DNA of 64,000 nucleotides from Symsagittifera roscoffensis (lineage: Eukaryota > Xenacoelomorpha > Acoela > Convolutidae): positions 18,107,872-18,171,871 of the forward strand of contig NC_087068.1 in NCBI RefSeq assembly GCF_963678635.1, in the 5' to 3' direction. Numbering within the stretch: the stretch's first letter is position 1; each line of letters begins with the position of its first letter. Made by a program: the position numbers and the translations under genes. This document shows, piece by piece, positions 1 to 11,200 of the stretch. Under the pieces are notes generated by a model that did not search any database, was not told where the DNA came from, and saw only the letters and a list, made by a program, of their open reading frames with translations.

Positions 1-153
1 AAACGCAGAAAAGCCAGAGTTTCGTCATAACGAATTTTAGAAGTTTTTTTTTGAAGAAGAAAACGTTTCGAAAAACCTCAAGTAAACAAACGCAGAGAGG
101 TTACAAGTGTCTCATCAATAAGATAATAGAGTTGTGAAGTCCCAAGTACAGCA

Positions 154-227
154 GGCCGCATGGCTCAGACGGTTAGAGCATCGTGCTAATAACGCGAGGG
201 TCGACAGTTCGAGCCTGTCTGTGGTCA
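154..227 (+). tRNA. tRNA-Ile (AAT), class 2
   Basis: Array copy with A9 changed to G and a D-loop C to A change. U71, and no T-run close downstream. Confidence 0.5.
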
Positions 228-470
228 ATTCTTCCAGCGAGCCAGATGATATAGTCTATTCTTTATGACAAGACGATTAAAAAAAATTCAATTTCTGACG
301 AAAAAATTTCTGGAAAAAAATGCAGAAAAGCCAGAGTTTCTTCATAAAGAATTTTAGAATTCTTTTTCTGAAGAAGAATACGTTTCGAAAAACCTCAAGT
401 AAATAAACGCAGAGAAATTACAAGTTTCTCATCAATAAAACCTTAAAGTTGTGAAGTCCCCATAACAGCA

Positions 471-544
471 GGCCGCATAGCTCAGTCGGTTAGAGCATCG
501 TGCTAATAATGCGACGGTCCACAGTTCGAGCCTATCTGTGGTCA
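471..544 (+). pseudogene. tRNA-Ile-like copy, damaged T stem
   Basis: Anticodon AAT is kept, but two T-stem pairs are lost (positions 49-65 and 51-63). Confidence 0.6.
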
Positions 545-791
545 ATGCTTCCCGCGAGCCAGTTGATATAGTCTATTCTTTATGACACGACGATTTAAAA
601 AAAATTCAACTTCTGACGAAAAAACTTCTAGAAAAAAAAAACGCAGAAAAGCCAGAGTTTCTTCATAACGAATTTTAGAAGTCTCTTTTTAGGAATAAGA
701 CGTTTCAAAAAAACCTCAAGTAAAAAATTGCAGAGAAGTTACAAGTGTCTAATCAAAAAGATCATAAAGTTGTGAAGTCCTCAGTAGAGCA

Positions 792-865
792 GGCCGCATA
801 GCTCAGTCGTTTAGAGAATCAGGCTAATAACGCGAAGGTCGACAGTTCGTGCCTGTCTGTGGTCA
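792..865 (+). pseudogene. tRNA-Ile relic, broken anticodon stem
   Basis: The anticodon stem reads CAGG on its 5' side and no longer pairs. G19 and A58 are also lost. Confidence 0.65.
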
Positions 866-1082
866 AGGCTTCCGGCGAGCCAGATGAAATAGTTTATTCT
901 TTATGACACGACGATTTAAAAAAATCAACTTCTGACGAAAAACTTTCCGGAAAATAAAACGCAAAAAGCCTGAGTTTTTGTTAAGATGAACACGTTTGGA
1001 AAAACCTCAAGTAAACAAACGCAGAGAAGTTACAAGTGTCTCATCAATAAGATAATAGAGTTGTGAAGTCCCAAGTATAGCA

Positions 1083-1156
1083 GGCCGCATAGCTCAGTCG
1101 GTTAGAGCATCGTGCTAATAACGCGAGGGTCGACAGTTCGAGCCTGTCTGTGGCCA
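1083..1156 (+). tRNA. tRNA-Ile (AAT), class 1
   Basis: Consensus cloverleaf with C71. TTTTATTTTT follows about 30 nt downstream. Confidence 0.8.
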
Positions 1157-1401
1157 GTTCTTCCCGCGAGAGACAGAATTGATTTTATTTTTATGACACG
1201 ACGAGAGACAACTCAACTTCTGACGAAAAACTTTCTCGAAAAAAAACGCAGAAAAGCCAGAGTTTCTTCATAACGAATTTTAGAAGTATTTTTTTGAAGA
1301 AGAAAAAAAAACGTTTCGAAAAACCTCAAGTAAACAAACGCAGAGAGATTACAAGTGTCTCATCAATAAGATAATAGAGTTGTGAAGTCCCAAGTACAGC
1401 A

Positions 1402-1475
1402 GGCCGCATAGCTCAGTCGGTTAGAGCATCGTGCTAATAACGCGAGGGTCGACAAATCGAGCCTGTCTGTGGTAA
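1402..1475 (+). pseudogene. tRNA-Ile-like copy, altered T arm
   Basis: T arm reads GACAAATCG, which loses the 53-61 pair and T54. The 1-72 acceptor pair is also lost. Confidence 0.55.
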
Positions 1476-1707
1476 ATTCTTCCAGCGAGCCAGATGATGA
1501 CAAGACAATTAAAAAAAATTCAATTCTGACGAAAAACTTTCTGGAAAAAAAAACGCAGAAAAGCCAGAGTTTCTTCATAACGAATTTTGGAAGTATTTTT
1601 TGAAGAAGAAAAAAAAACGTTTCGAAAAACCTCAAGTAAACAAACGCAGAAGGGTTACAAGTGTCTCATCAATAAGATAATAGAGTTGTGAAGTCCCAAG
1701 TACAGCA

Positions 1708-1781
1708 GGCCGCATAGCTCAGTCGGTTAGAGCATCGTGCTAATAACGCGAGGGTCGACAAATCGAGCCTGTCTGTGGTAA
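1708..1781 (+). pseudogene. tRNA-Ile-like copy, altered T arm
   Basis: Same T-arm and acceptor changes as the copy at 1402, so the two are recent duplicates. Confidence 0.55.
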
Positions 1782-2014
1782 ATTCTTCCAGCGAGCCAGA
1801 TGATATAGTCTATTCTTTATGACAAGACAATTATAAAAAATTCAACTTCAAAAGAGATTTTCCGGAAAAAAACGCAGAAAAGCAGGAGTTTCTTCATAAC
1901 GAATTTTAGAAGTCTTCGTCTTGAAGAAGACGTTTCGAAAAACATTAAAAAAACAGAGAAGTTACAAGTGTCTCAGCAATATGATAATAGAGTTGTGAAA
2001 CCCCAAGTACAGCA

Positions 2015-2088
2015 GGCCGCATAGCTCATTCGGTTAGAGCATCGTGCTAATAACGCGAGGGTCGACAGTTCGAGACTGTCTGTGGCCA
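2015..2088 (+). tRNA. tRNA-Ile (AAT), class 1
   Basis: C71 with a downstream run of eight T. One D-loop change (G to T) and C60 to A; all stems pair. Confidence 0.65.
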
Positions 2089-2328
2089 GTGCTTCCCACA
2101 AGAGAAAGAATTGATTTTTTTTGTATGACACGACGAGAGACAACTCAACTTCTGACGGAAAACTTTCTGGAAAAAAACGCAGAAAAGCCAGAGTTTCTTC
2201 ATAACGAATTTTAGAAGTTTTTTTTTTGAAGAAGAAAACGTTTCGAAAAACCTCAAGTAAGCAAACGCAGAGAGGTTACAAGTGTCTCATCAATAAGATA
2301 ATAGAGTTGTGAAGTCCCAAGTACAGCA

Positions 2329-2402
2329 GGCCGCATAGCTCAGACGGTTAGAGCATCGTGCTAATAACGCGAGGGTCGACAGTTCGAGCCTGTCTGTGGT
2401 CA
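2329..2402 (+). tRNA. tRNA-Ile (AAT), class 2
   Basis: U71 and a D-loop C to A change. Sister of the copy at 154. Confidence 0.6.
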
Positions 2403-2644
2403 ATTCTTCCAGCGAGCCAGATGATATAGTCTATTCTTTATGACAAGACGATTAAAAAAATTCAATTTCTGACGAAAAAATTTCTGGAAAAAAATGCAGA
2501 AAAGCCAGAGTTTCTTCATAAAGAATTTTAGAATTCTTTTTCTGAAGAAGAATACGTTTCGAAAAACCTCAAGTAAATAAACGCAGAGAAATTACAAGTT
2601 TCTCATCAATAAAACCTTAAAGTTGTGAAGTCCCCATTACAGCA

Positions 2645-2718
2645 GGCCGCATAGCTCAGTCGGTTAGAGCATCGTGCTAATAATGCGACGGTCGACAGTT
2701 CGAGCCTATCTGTGGTCA
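2645..2718 (+). tRNA. tRNA-Ile (AAT), T-stem mismatch
   Basis: T stem GACAG/CTATC has one C-A mismatch. G31-U39 wobble in the anticodon stem. Confidence 0.45.
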
Positions 2719-2964
2719 ATGCTTCCCGCGAGCCAGTTGATATAGTCTATTCTTTATGACACGACGATTTAAAAAAAATTCAACTTCTGACGAAAAAACT
2801 TCTAGAAAAAAAAACGCAGAAAAGTCAGAGTTTCTTCATAACGAATTTTAGAAGTCTCTTTTTAGGAATAAGACGTTTCAAAAAAACCTCAAGTAAAAAA
2901 ACGCAGAGAAGTTACAAGTGTCTAATCAAAAAGATCATAAAGTTGTGAAGTCCTCAGTAGAGCA

Positions 2965-3038
2965 GGCCGCATAGCTCAGTCGTTTAGAGCATCAGGCTAA
3001 TAACGCGAAGGTCGACAGTTCGTGCCTGTCTGTGGTCA
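2965..3038 (+). pseudogene. tRNA-Ile relic, broken anticodon stem
   Basis: Same broken class as 792. It is the last tRNA-like copy before the retrotransposon, 102 nt upstream of the 5' LTR. Confidence 0.65.
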
Positions 3039-3140
3039 AGGCTTCCGGCGAGCCAGATGAAATAGTTTATTCTTTATGACACGACGATTAAAAAAATCAA
3101 CTTCTGACGAAAAACTTTCCGGAAAATAAAACGCAAAAAG

Positions 3141-4061
3141 TGTGACATTCGACCAGAATGGCCAAAATGCAGTCTCTGCAGAATTCGGTATTTTAGCAGC
3201 AAGCCTTCCGAATTGGCGATTTAGAACGGATAAGGACGTTATTTGAACGATTAGCCAAACGGTGAAGGCTAGAAGATTCTGGAATTCTAATTTTTAAAAA
3301 TTCGAATTATGACGTCATATTTCTGAGAAACGTCAGAAACGGCCATTTTTAGCTAAAAGAGCAAGAAAAAACAGAACAACTTTTATCTGCGATTACGAAC
3401 AGTACGAAATCGAGACTAAAAAACTACAACGAACTACCGAACAGCAGAGGACGTTCCGAGTTGCAACTATTGTGCTGTTACAATAGTTGCAAGGCCGTTG
3501 CGAGCAACGGTGAAGGGTAAAACCCAGCCTTCCGAGTTATTGTGAACTGGATATTAAGAAGCTTGATTCACCGGATTCAAGAATCCGGAAGGGTCTCGGG
3601 ACGTGGACTTTTATGAACTTATATTGAATTTTAGCATCCGTCATGTCCTGACTTGAATTTAATTAAGATCTTAATTCGTTTTGACAAGAATGAGGAGCTA
3701 GAAGTAGGGGGGAAAGGGTTGATCCATCTTCGATGGAGATGATGATTTTTATCTACTGAACAAAAACAATAGTAATATAATAAGTAGTAGCCCTGTTTTT
3801 AGGAGTGACCTCGTGGTCTGGGGATACTGAGACCCAGCCATGAGCTCACTATTTTTGCATGTAATCTAGTTAATTTGAGCGTTCTGGTCGAAGCCGGAGA
3901 ACAGTAACGTTTTTGTCAGCCTGATGTAAGAAAGACCACCGAAAAGTACTGGCTTGGTAGAGACGGTGAAAATCATGCAAAGCTCTGTTTAGACGCTAGC
4001 CAGTCGTCTTAAGACTTAGTTTTGTTATCCGTCGATATGTATCTTCCGGGCGAATGTTACA
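3141..4061 (+). repeat. 5' LTR
   Basis: 921 bp, identical to the 3' LTR except T at 3973 against A at 20742. It contains a full CRE/ATF-type palindrome TGACGTCA at 3310-3317 and a 14-bp palindrome at 3662-3675. Perfect hairpins lie at 3463-3490, 3495-3510, 3571-3588 and 3723-3737. Promoter and polyadenylation sites are expected here, but I could not fix them. Confidence 0.97.
3310..3317. promoter_or_regulatory. CRE/ATF-like palindrome in LTR
   Basis: Perfect TGACGTCA, a known CREB/ATF binding consensus, in the 5' third of the LTR where U3 control elements usually lie. The match is seen; its use is inferred. Confidence 0.45.
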
Positions 4062-4073
4062 TGTATGTTTTTA

Positions 4074-4090
4074 TGGCGCTCCTGGGTGTT
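4074..4090 (+). other. Candidate primer-binding site
   Basis: TGGCGCTCCTGGGTG starts 12 nt after the LTR. As I recall the 3' end of eukaryotic tRNA-Asn (CACCCAGGGACG plus CCA), its complement agrees at 13 of 15 positions. It does not match the tRNA-Ile of the surrounding array. The 12-nt gap is longer than usual. Confidence 0.4.
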
Positions 4091-4283
4091 ATTCTTTTTT
4101 AACATCATGACCGGCAGAACCGTTAACGAGCACTCCGCGCCGAGCGGATGCTCACATTAACGCCCTTAATAGGCCTAAACCGCCGGGGCGGAAGGGTAGT
4201 TCGGAACGCGGAGGCCTTCCGAATTGCCGTGAATAATTTTTTAACCTTTTTAAGGGCGTTTAAGGGTCGAAATTTTTCAAAGT

Positions 4284-4443
4284 CAGAGGGGTCCGAATCC
4301 GGAGGGGTCTACTTTCCACAAAATCGGAGGGGTCCGAATCCGGAGGGGTCTTATAGTTGCTAATTCCGAGGGGTCCCAATCCGGAGGGGTCTATACTCTG
4401 ACAGTCCGGAAGGGTCCTATTTGTGCCAATCCGGAGGGGTATC
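4284..4443 (+). repeat. G-rich 41-bp tandem repeat in leader
   Basis: Core GGAGGGGTC or a close variant starts at 4286, 4301, 4327, 4342, 4368, 4383, 4408 and 4433. These form four doublets with a period of 40-41 bp. A related core, AATCCGGAAGGGTCT, lies inside each LTR (3582-3596 in the 5' copy). This may be a structural or packaging element of the genomic RNA. Confidence 0.8.
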
Positions 4444-5205
4444 ATTTTATTAAGGACTTAGGTAAACGAAAGAAAGACTAAAAAGCGAGAGGTATTAGGT
4501 TATTAATACACAGGCTAGGTATCAGTGACTGCACTGGTAACTTGCCTTTCAAAAAGAACCAGACTAATACAAAACAGATCCGAACACTAAGTCTAAATTA
4601 GAAAGAGCGTGACTCATTGGTGTGGATTGAAACATAATACGTTTTTGGGAAAGGTGACTGCCCTGAGGATTTTAGTAGGTCTAGCTCGGGCAGTCCGAAG
4701 GCAGATAGGTAACACAATACTCGGTGGGTGCAATAGACGCCCACTTGAGAAAATTACTGCCTTCAAAGTTTTGTCTGTTTGGTGCAGCACCAAGCAGGGA
4801 AAGCTTTTTCTTTAAAAGACAGGTTCGACTATTGTACTGCGACCGACTAAGAGTACAAGACACATACGTTTTTTTATATATACATTCATATTGTGTCAAT
4901 ATATATATTTTTTTGTTTTTGATTTTAAATCAACCTAAACTGTGCTTGATTGGGTAGTGACTACACTATCTTTTAAATTGACTGATAACATCATATTGTG
5001 CTAGTTTCCAGATCTTTGGACCAATAATCGGCTAGTGTGAATAAATTTTATACAAACTGTACTCTGACAACATACAGGGATTCGTGGTCACTATTTAATA
5101 GATTCTGGTGAAATTTATTGTGTTGTGTCATTATTTTTGTTAATAAAACTATAAGGTCTCTAGCAATTGAGTCAAGAGTAGGCATAGGAAAGTGACAAAT
5201 AAAGA

Positions 5206-8200
5206 ATGAGTTTAGACAAGTCGAGGATACCAAAACGAGGTAATAGCTCTAGGAAATTCATACCTGAAAAGCAAAGAAAAACGATGACCGATCCTTTTGT
5301 GGATTGGATCAAGCGATCCCGGTCTGACAAAAGGGGGACGGTTTCAGGCAGAATGGTTGAAACGAGAAGTCAGAAGACCTCAGAAGAGCGAAGAGAACTA
5401 TTAGAAGTGGAGGTCAATACGGACCATACCATGAACGACAACCAGGGAGTAAATGGACTGGAAGGGAGAGGCAGAAGGCTGGCGAGTGAATCTACTCCGG
5501 TAGAACAAGGCCATGATTTTGCCACTTCCACCGGGACGTTGGATCGAGAGGAGATGTCGGAACTGTCCGACATCTCAACTGAAGTAACGGCAACTAGAAG
5601 ATCTCCGACAGACAACACTATGATGGCAAGCGGAACTGGAAAACAAATAACGTCATCATCATTCTCAGAAAGAATGAAGAACACCTTCGGAAACATCTTT
5701 CCATTCAGCATGGGAGGAGGAGCAGGAAATGACGGTGAATCCCAGGAGGAAGAGGATGAAGAGGAGCAAGGGGACTTTGGATCTCAGGTCAGCCTCAACA
5801 GTTCGATCCAGGAGAACGAGGCATACGTCGGAGGAGAGACTGGAACCATGGACAAATTTGGTGTAGTGACAACGATAAGCAAAGAGGCAAACACACCAGG
5901 CCAGTCAAAAGACTTCGCGATTAGGACAAGTTCAGAGCCACAAACTGGAGAGAGTAGAACCAGAGGGCTTGGCAACGCGTTAGCGGATCCTGAAATAAAT
6001 AATGATAAAACGTCAAGACAGAGAGTCAAGGCCCGGATCTCTACCAGCACGAAGCTACCTGGGACCGACAGAGTTACACCACCACTAGTGACGCCACTCA
6101 TGGATAACGGGGCAGCACTAGAGGAAGCCTTAAACAACATAGTGGGCAGTTTAGGAGAACAAAATGAACAGATGTCGATAAGGATGAGTGAACTGGAAAG
6201 AGCAGTTCACATTGAAAGAGAAAGTCTGCGGGAAGAAATAAACCGCAACAGACAAGAAGTTGGCAGAAGCGAAAAACGCTTGAAAGAAAGAACGGACGAA
6301 CATATGACGAGGAACTTGTCACGAATGACAAGAGAGGCGGAACAGAGGGAGTTACGCTTGAGAGCCGACATGGAGAAGTTAAGAATTCAGCAAGAGCAGT
6401 CTCTTGGGTCTCTTGACACAAAGATAGATGCGATGATGGAGAGGCGAGCTCAGGCTATCATGGATAGGTTGGACGGGCTACTAAGCAGCAAGAGTGGACC
6501 AAAAGAAGGAGAGCCGAACTCGGGAGGTCCCAGCAGGGAACCGAGGGTGAACTTCAATGAACATCAAAGGAGGAAGACGTATGGATCCACTAGAGGCAGG
6601 GGCAGTTCATCAGGCTATGCCACAAGGGGTAATACAGCATGGGGCCCGAACAGTAGAGCGAGTTCAACGGGGAACAGACAAACCTCGAACGAACGACCAA
6701 CGCAAAGCACACATGCGACTGGGAGAAGCGATTCTGGCAACATGGGGCATACAAGCCCGAGGAGGAGTCACATGGGCCAAGCGGGAAACGCTCAAGGTGA
6801 TTCGGATTGCAGGGATGCACCGCACACAGAGCCTTCGACAAGGTGTGAGGACACTCAAGCGGGACTCTCAAGGGATGCTACGGCAATGGCCACAGCATTT
6901 GAACCCCTGAACAGGTCTTTGGAGACATTCCTGACGCGGTTATCTAGAACCAATGAACGCAGTGAAAAGTCCAGAAGAGTCTTTAAGAAACCAAGATGCT
7001 ACAAAGACGAATCTGATGGCTGTATTGATACCTGGATAGAGGTAATGAAGCTGCATTTCGAGGAAGAAGACTTGTCTGAGAGACAGGAATGCAGCGCGCT
7101 CACCAGCAACTTAGAAGGGACAGCCCTGAACTGTGTCATGGCCAAGAAACAGTATCAACGTGACACTGCTGAGAAAATCTTCGAAATCTTATTAAACCGT
7201 TTCGGATCAGGGGTGCAGGGGCACCAGGCGATGATGCGCTTCGAGAAACGGAGGCAACGAGAAGATGAAACAATAGACAAGTTTCTCGATGATTTGGAAA
7301 TGCTGAGAAGACGCAGCCAACCGGATGAGTCAAACCGAAGGATGAACCTGGCCGTAGCCTCAAAATTCATCGATGGTGTGAAAAATGATGAACTTCGTAC
7401 GATGCTAGCAACGCATTACACACCACTATCAACTAATGCGCCAACACCGGAGGAGTTGAGGCTCAAATCAAAAGAGTATCTTTTGTTGAAACCTCCTTCG
7501 AGATCTGGATATTACAAGAACAATTATGGCAATTTTAACAACGGACCAGCTAACCAAGGGAACAATTGGTACAAACCGAGGGATGATATGGACAAGAGAC
7601 GTTCTTGTGCTAATTGCAGTTCAACAGACCATCATGTGTCAGCATGCCCAGCTTACAAACAAGGCATGAAAGCAAAAGGCTTTAGCCTCGAGGACGAAGA
7701 TGCGTCAGAGTTGGACCATGAGGATTTCATGAGAGGAGTAATTGCGAAATTCGGCCCGAGGTGTTTCTTTTGCAACTTGGAAGGTCATTTTAAATCAGAT
7801 TGTCCGCAATTCTGGGATGCAGTGGCAGACATCAAGCATCCAAGGCATGAAGAAGCTTTGTCAGGAGTGAAAGCAAGCAAGGCTCGACTCTTGAGCGAAG
7901 CAGAGGCACGCAGGAAGGACAAACCTCAAGAGCTGGCGGCAAAGAAAATGCAAGCGGTAACAGAAGAAGCACGTGAACCGGAACCAGCAACTGCGGCCGA
8001 TGACTTCAAGATCGATTATAAGGCAGCAGCAAAGGATGCTTTAAATAGAGTACAGCAGGAATTGGTGACGAAAGAGATCGAACAAAAAGTGAAACTTGAA
8101 CTGGAAAATGAAAAGCTTCAGGAGCAACTGAATACCTTCGAGGCAACGGAGTTCGAAGAGACGAAAACACCAAGCAGTTTAGATATGAAACTTAAAGTGA

Positions 8201-11200
8201 TCTCCGGTAAGAGGTTCGGCATGGCGCCGCAGGGAAAGAAGATACAGTCGATAATCTCAGTGGCTGGACACCAGGTAATAAGAAATTTGAGTGAACCATC
8301 AGAGTTCACTTTAATGCATTTGGACACATATGCAGATTATCTGAGGCAGGTGGAGCCACGCACTGAGTCGAGAGCTGTGCGAGCACTACTAACGAGGGGT
8401 GGCCCTCGCATGAAGAAACTTCATGGACGCTACTTGGAGGTCTATGGGCCGTATCAAATAATGCTGAACGTGGATGGAATCAGCATCTACACCAGGACTT
8501 ACATAACAACAGATGATGACCAAATGGGGCAGATCTATTTGGGTGAAGAGGAACTCAAAGTCCGCAGGATAGGCCATGACGCCATGATGGAACAAGACGC
8601 GGTACATATTGGATATGAAGCAGATGTGACAGCACACCTGCTTGACACCAACGGAACAAAAATCGGAGTCACAGGGCTTCTGGACACAGGCGCGGTGGTG
8701 AGTGTGATGCCGATAAAAACCTGGGAGAGAATGGGCTTCACGCGGGAAGATTTGATTCCTACGAATCTCCGACTAGCCGCTGCAAATCGAGGAGCTATCT
8801 ACGTAGCCGGAAGAACACCGGTGACGGTCCTTCACATGGGAGGACGGAACCTTTGGATGAGCTTCCTGGTGGTAGAGAATCTGGACGACGCCGACCGATT
8901 CATCTTGGGCAGAGATTTTGTCAGGAACTTTGACGTGATGATTGACTTAAACAACGGTCTAATACGGATTAGAAACCCGGACCGAAAGTATGTTAAGAGA
9001 CCCATTAATAGGATAATAACAGATGAAAATAAGGTACCAGTTTTTTTGGATAGAAAAGTAAAGTTACAACCAGGACAAGCTGTAGTAGCGATTTTTAGAA
9101 TGAGAAATTTAAATTCGTTAAGTGATAGTAAACAGGTTTGCTTAGTACCGAATCCAAATAGTCAGAGTTCGGTGATTTTAGGCCGGAGCTTCTCGGTAAC
9201 GCGAAACGGACTGTGTGTCAGTGTGTTGTTGAACACACTGGACACCACGGTTTCAATCCAGCGTGGAAAGAAGCTTGGTTACGCATTGCCGATGAGGACC
9301 GACTATGAAGAGACACAAAACTTGAAGAAATATAGTGTGAAAGACTGTCCTTATCATGCAAATAAATATAAAATCTTAAAGAGAATTAATGAATTAAAAT
9401 CTATTCATAAATTGTTTTCAATGAAATCCGAAACGGACGACGGCTTATCAAGCTGCTCGAATTTTCCGGAACGCCCCTCGTCATATGAACTAGATTCTGA
9501 CAAACCGGTTTTGCCAGAAATAGAACATTTAAAAGGAAAAATAGGTGAGGGAGATTTTGAAAAATTGCGGGACCTCCTAGATCGGAACGCCGAAGTATTT
9601 TCAAAACATAAGGCGGACATCGGTTGCTGTAATTTCGTCGAACACGAAATCGAACTAGAAGAGGGCGCCGTTCCCCATAGGGAAGGCGCAAGGCGAATGA
9701 CACCACATAAATCGGAAGCGTGCCGAGCGGAAATAGAAATGTTGCTTGAATACGACATGATAGAACCCTCGAAATCACCATGGGCTTGCGGAGTAGTAAT
9801 GGCGAAAAAGAAAGGGGGGCAGCTTAGATTTTGTTGCGACTTTCGTTACTTGAACGCGGTAACGATTAAAGATGCGTACCCGATACCGCGAATAGACGAG
9901 AGCCTATCTAAACTTGGTGATGCCAAGTTCTTCACCACACTGGACTTGGGTTCTGCCTTCTGGCAGGTCCCTCTGCGAAAGAAGGACAGAGAGAAAACCG
10001 GATTCGCGTGCGAATTGGGATTGTACCAGTGGAAGAGGATGCCCTTCGGCTTGTGCAATGCGACAGCAACTTTTCAAAGGCTGATGGCTCAGGCTTTGAC
10101 AGGAGTGACCAAAAAGTACGGGAACCTCTTGATGTGCTACGTGGATGACGTAGTCATAGCGACACCGAGCCTAGAGGATCACATTGATCGGCTCGATGAG
10201 GTCTTCGGATGTATGAAAAGAGCAGGCTTGAAATGCAAACCATCGAAATGTGAAATCCTTAGGGATTCGATCAAGTACCTGGGAAGAATGGTGGACAGGC
10301 ATGGTGTGAGGCCAGATCCGGACGCAGTGGAAGCAGTGTTGACATGGAAAGCTCCGAGAACGGACACACAGCTCATGAGCTTCCTAGGGTTTGCCAATTA
10401 CTACCGAGAATTCATTAAGGGATATGCGGACAAAGTGTATCCGATGCAGAAGCTGATGCGCAACAAAGGGAAGAAGTTCGAATGGAACGATGAAGCACAA
10501 GTTGCTTTCGAGAACATAAAGCGGGAACTGTGCGAAGCGCCAGTGCTAGGCATGCCTACAGAAAAGGGCATGTATGTTCTTGACACGGACGCATCGGTGG
10601 TGGCCATCTCAGGAATCTTGCATCAAGAGCAAGAATGGAACGGAAGAACAGTTCTCCGTCCCATTGCATACGGCAACAAGGTCCTGAGTGACACAGAGAT
10701 GAAATATGGCGCACCAAAAGCAGAAATGTTTGCAGTAGTTACCTTCGTGGAGAAGTACCGTGCATACTTGGGGAGCGCTCCCTTCAAGTTACGCGTGGAC
10801 AACAGAGCGTTATCCTGGTTGAAGACCTACTCGATGGATCAGAGTTATATTGGTAGATGGATAGTCAGATTGGATGGCTACCATATGATAATCGAACATA
10901 GGATGCGTGATAAACATCAGAATGCTGACAGTCTCAGCAAGAAAACTGAGTTCTATGAAAGATTGGAGCAGAAGCAGGCCAATCAGGCGGAAGTAAAGGA
11001 GGGATTCTCGTTTCTGGACAAAGAAACTTATGAAGCGCTTCCCTTAACGAGATGGTTGGATAAGTCTGGACATCCAATTCCAGGGCATCCTGAGTTACCT
11101 GTAGAGAAAGCAGCTGAGATAAAGATCCTGTCCAAGGAGGATCCAGTCCCCTTAGATTTGTTGCTGCGCTCGAACCTGGTCCAGCAAGAACTCTCTCGCA

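Larger units (their letters stand above)
1..3140 (+). repeat. tRNA-Ile tandem array, left segment (10 units)
   Basis: Ten head-to-tail units of 291-321 bp. Each holds a tRNA-Ile-like gene followed by an A/T-rich spacer with conserved blocks such as CGCAGAAAAGCCAGAG and CGTTTCGAAAAACCTCAAGT. Bases 1-967 recur at about 2174-3140, so a block of about seven units was itself duplicated. The array is interrupted exactly at 3141 by an LTR retrotransposon and resumes at 20831. Confidence 0.95.
4062..5205 (+). other. Retrotransposon leader (untranslated)
   Basis: A long leader between the LTR and the Gag start codon. It holds the candidate primer-binding site and a G-rich tandem repeat. The small ORFs here, for example 4148-4363 and 4609-4957, overlap on both strands and resemble nothing known to me. 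RNA packaging signals are expected in such a leader, but none can be named. Confidence 0.6.

Noticed and set aside
4148..4957. Small leader ORFs as accessory proteins
   Set aside because: They overlap each other on both strands and one is just the G-rich tandem repeat translated. No homology or start context supports them.
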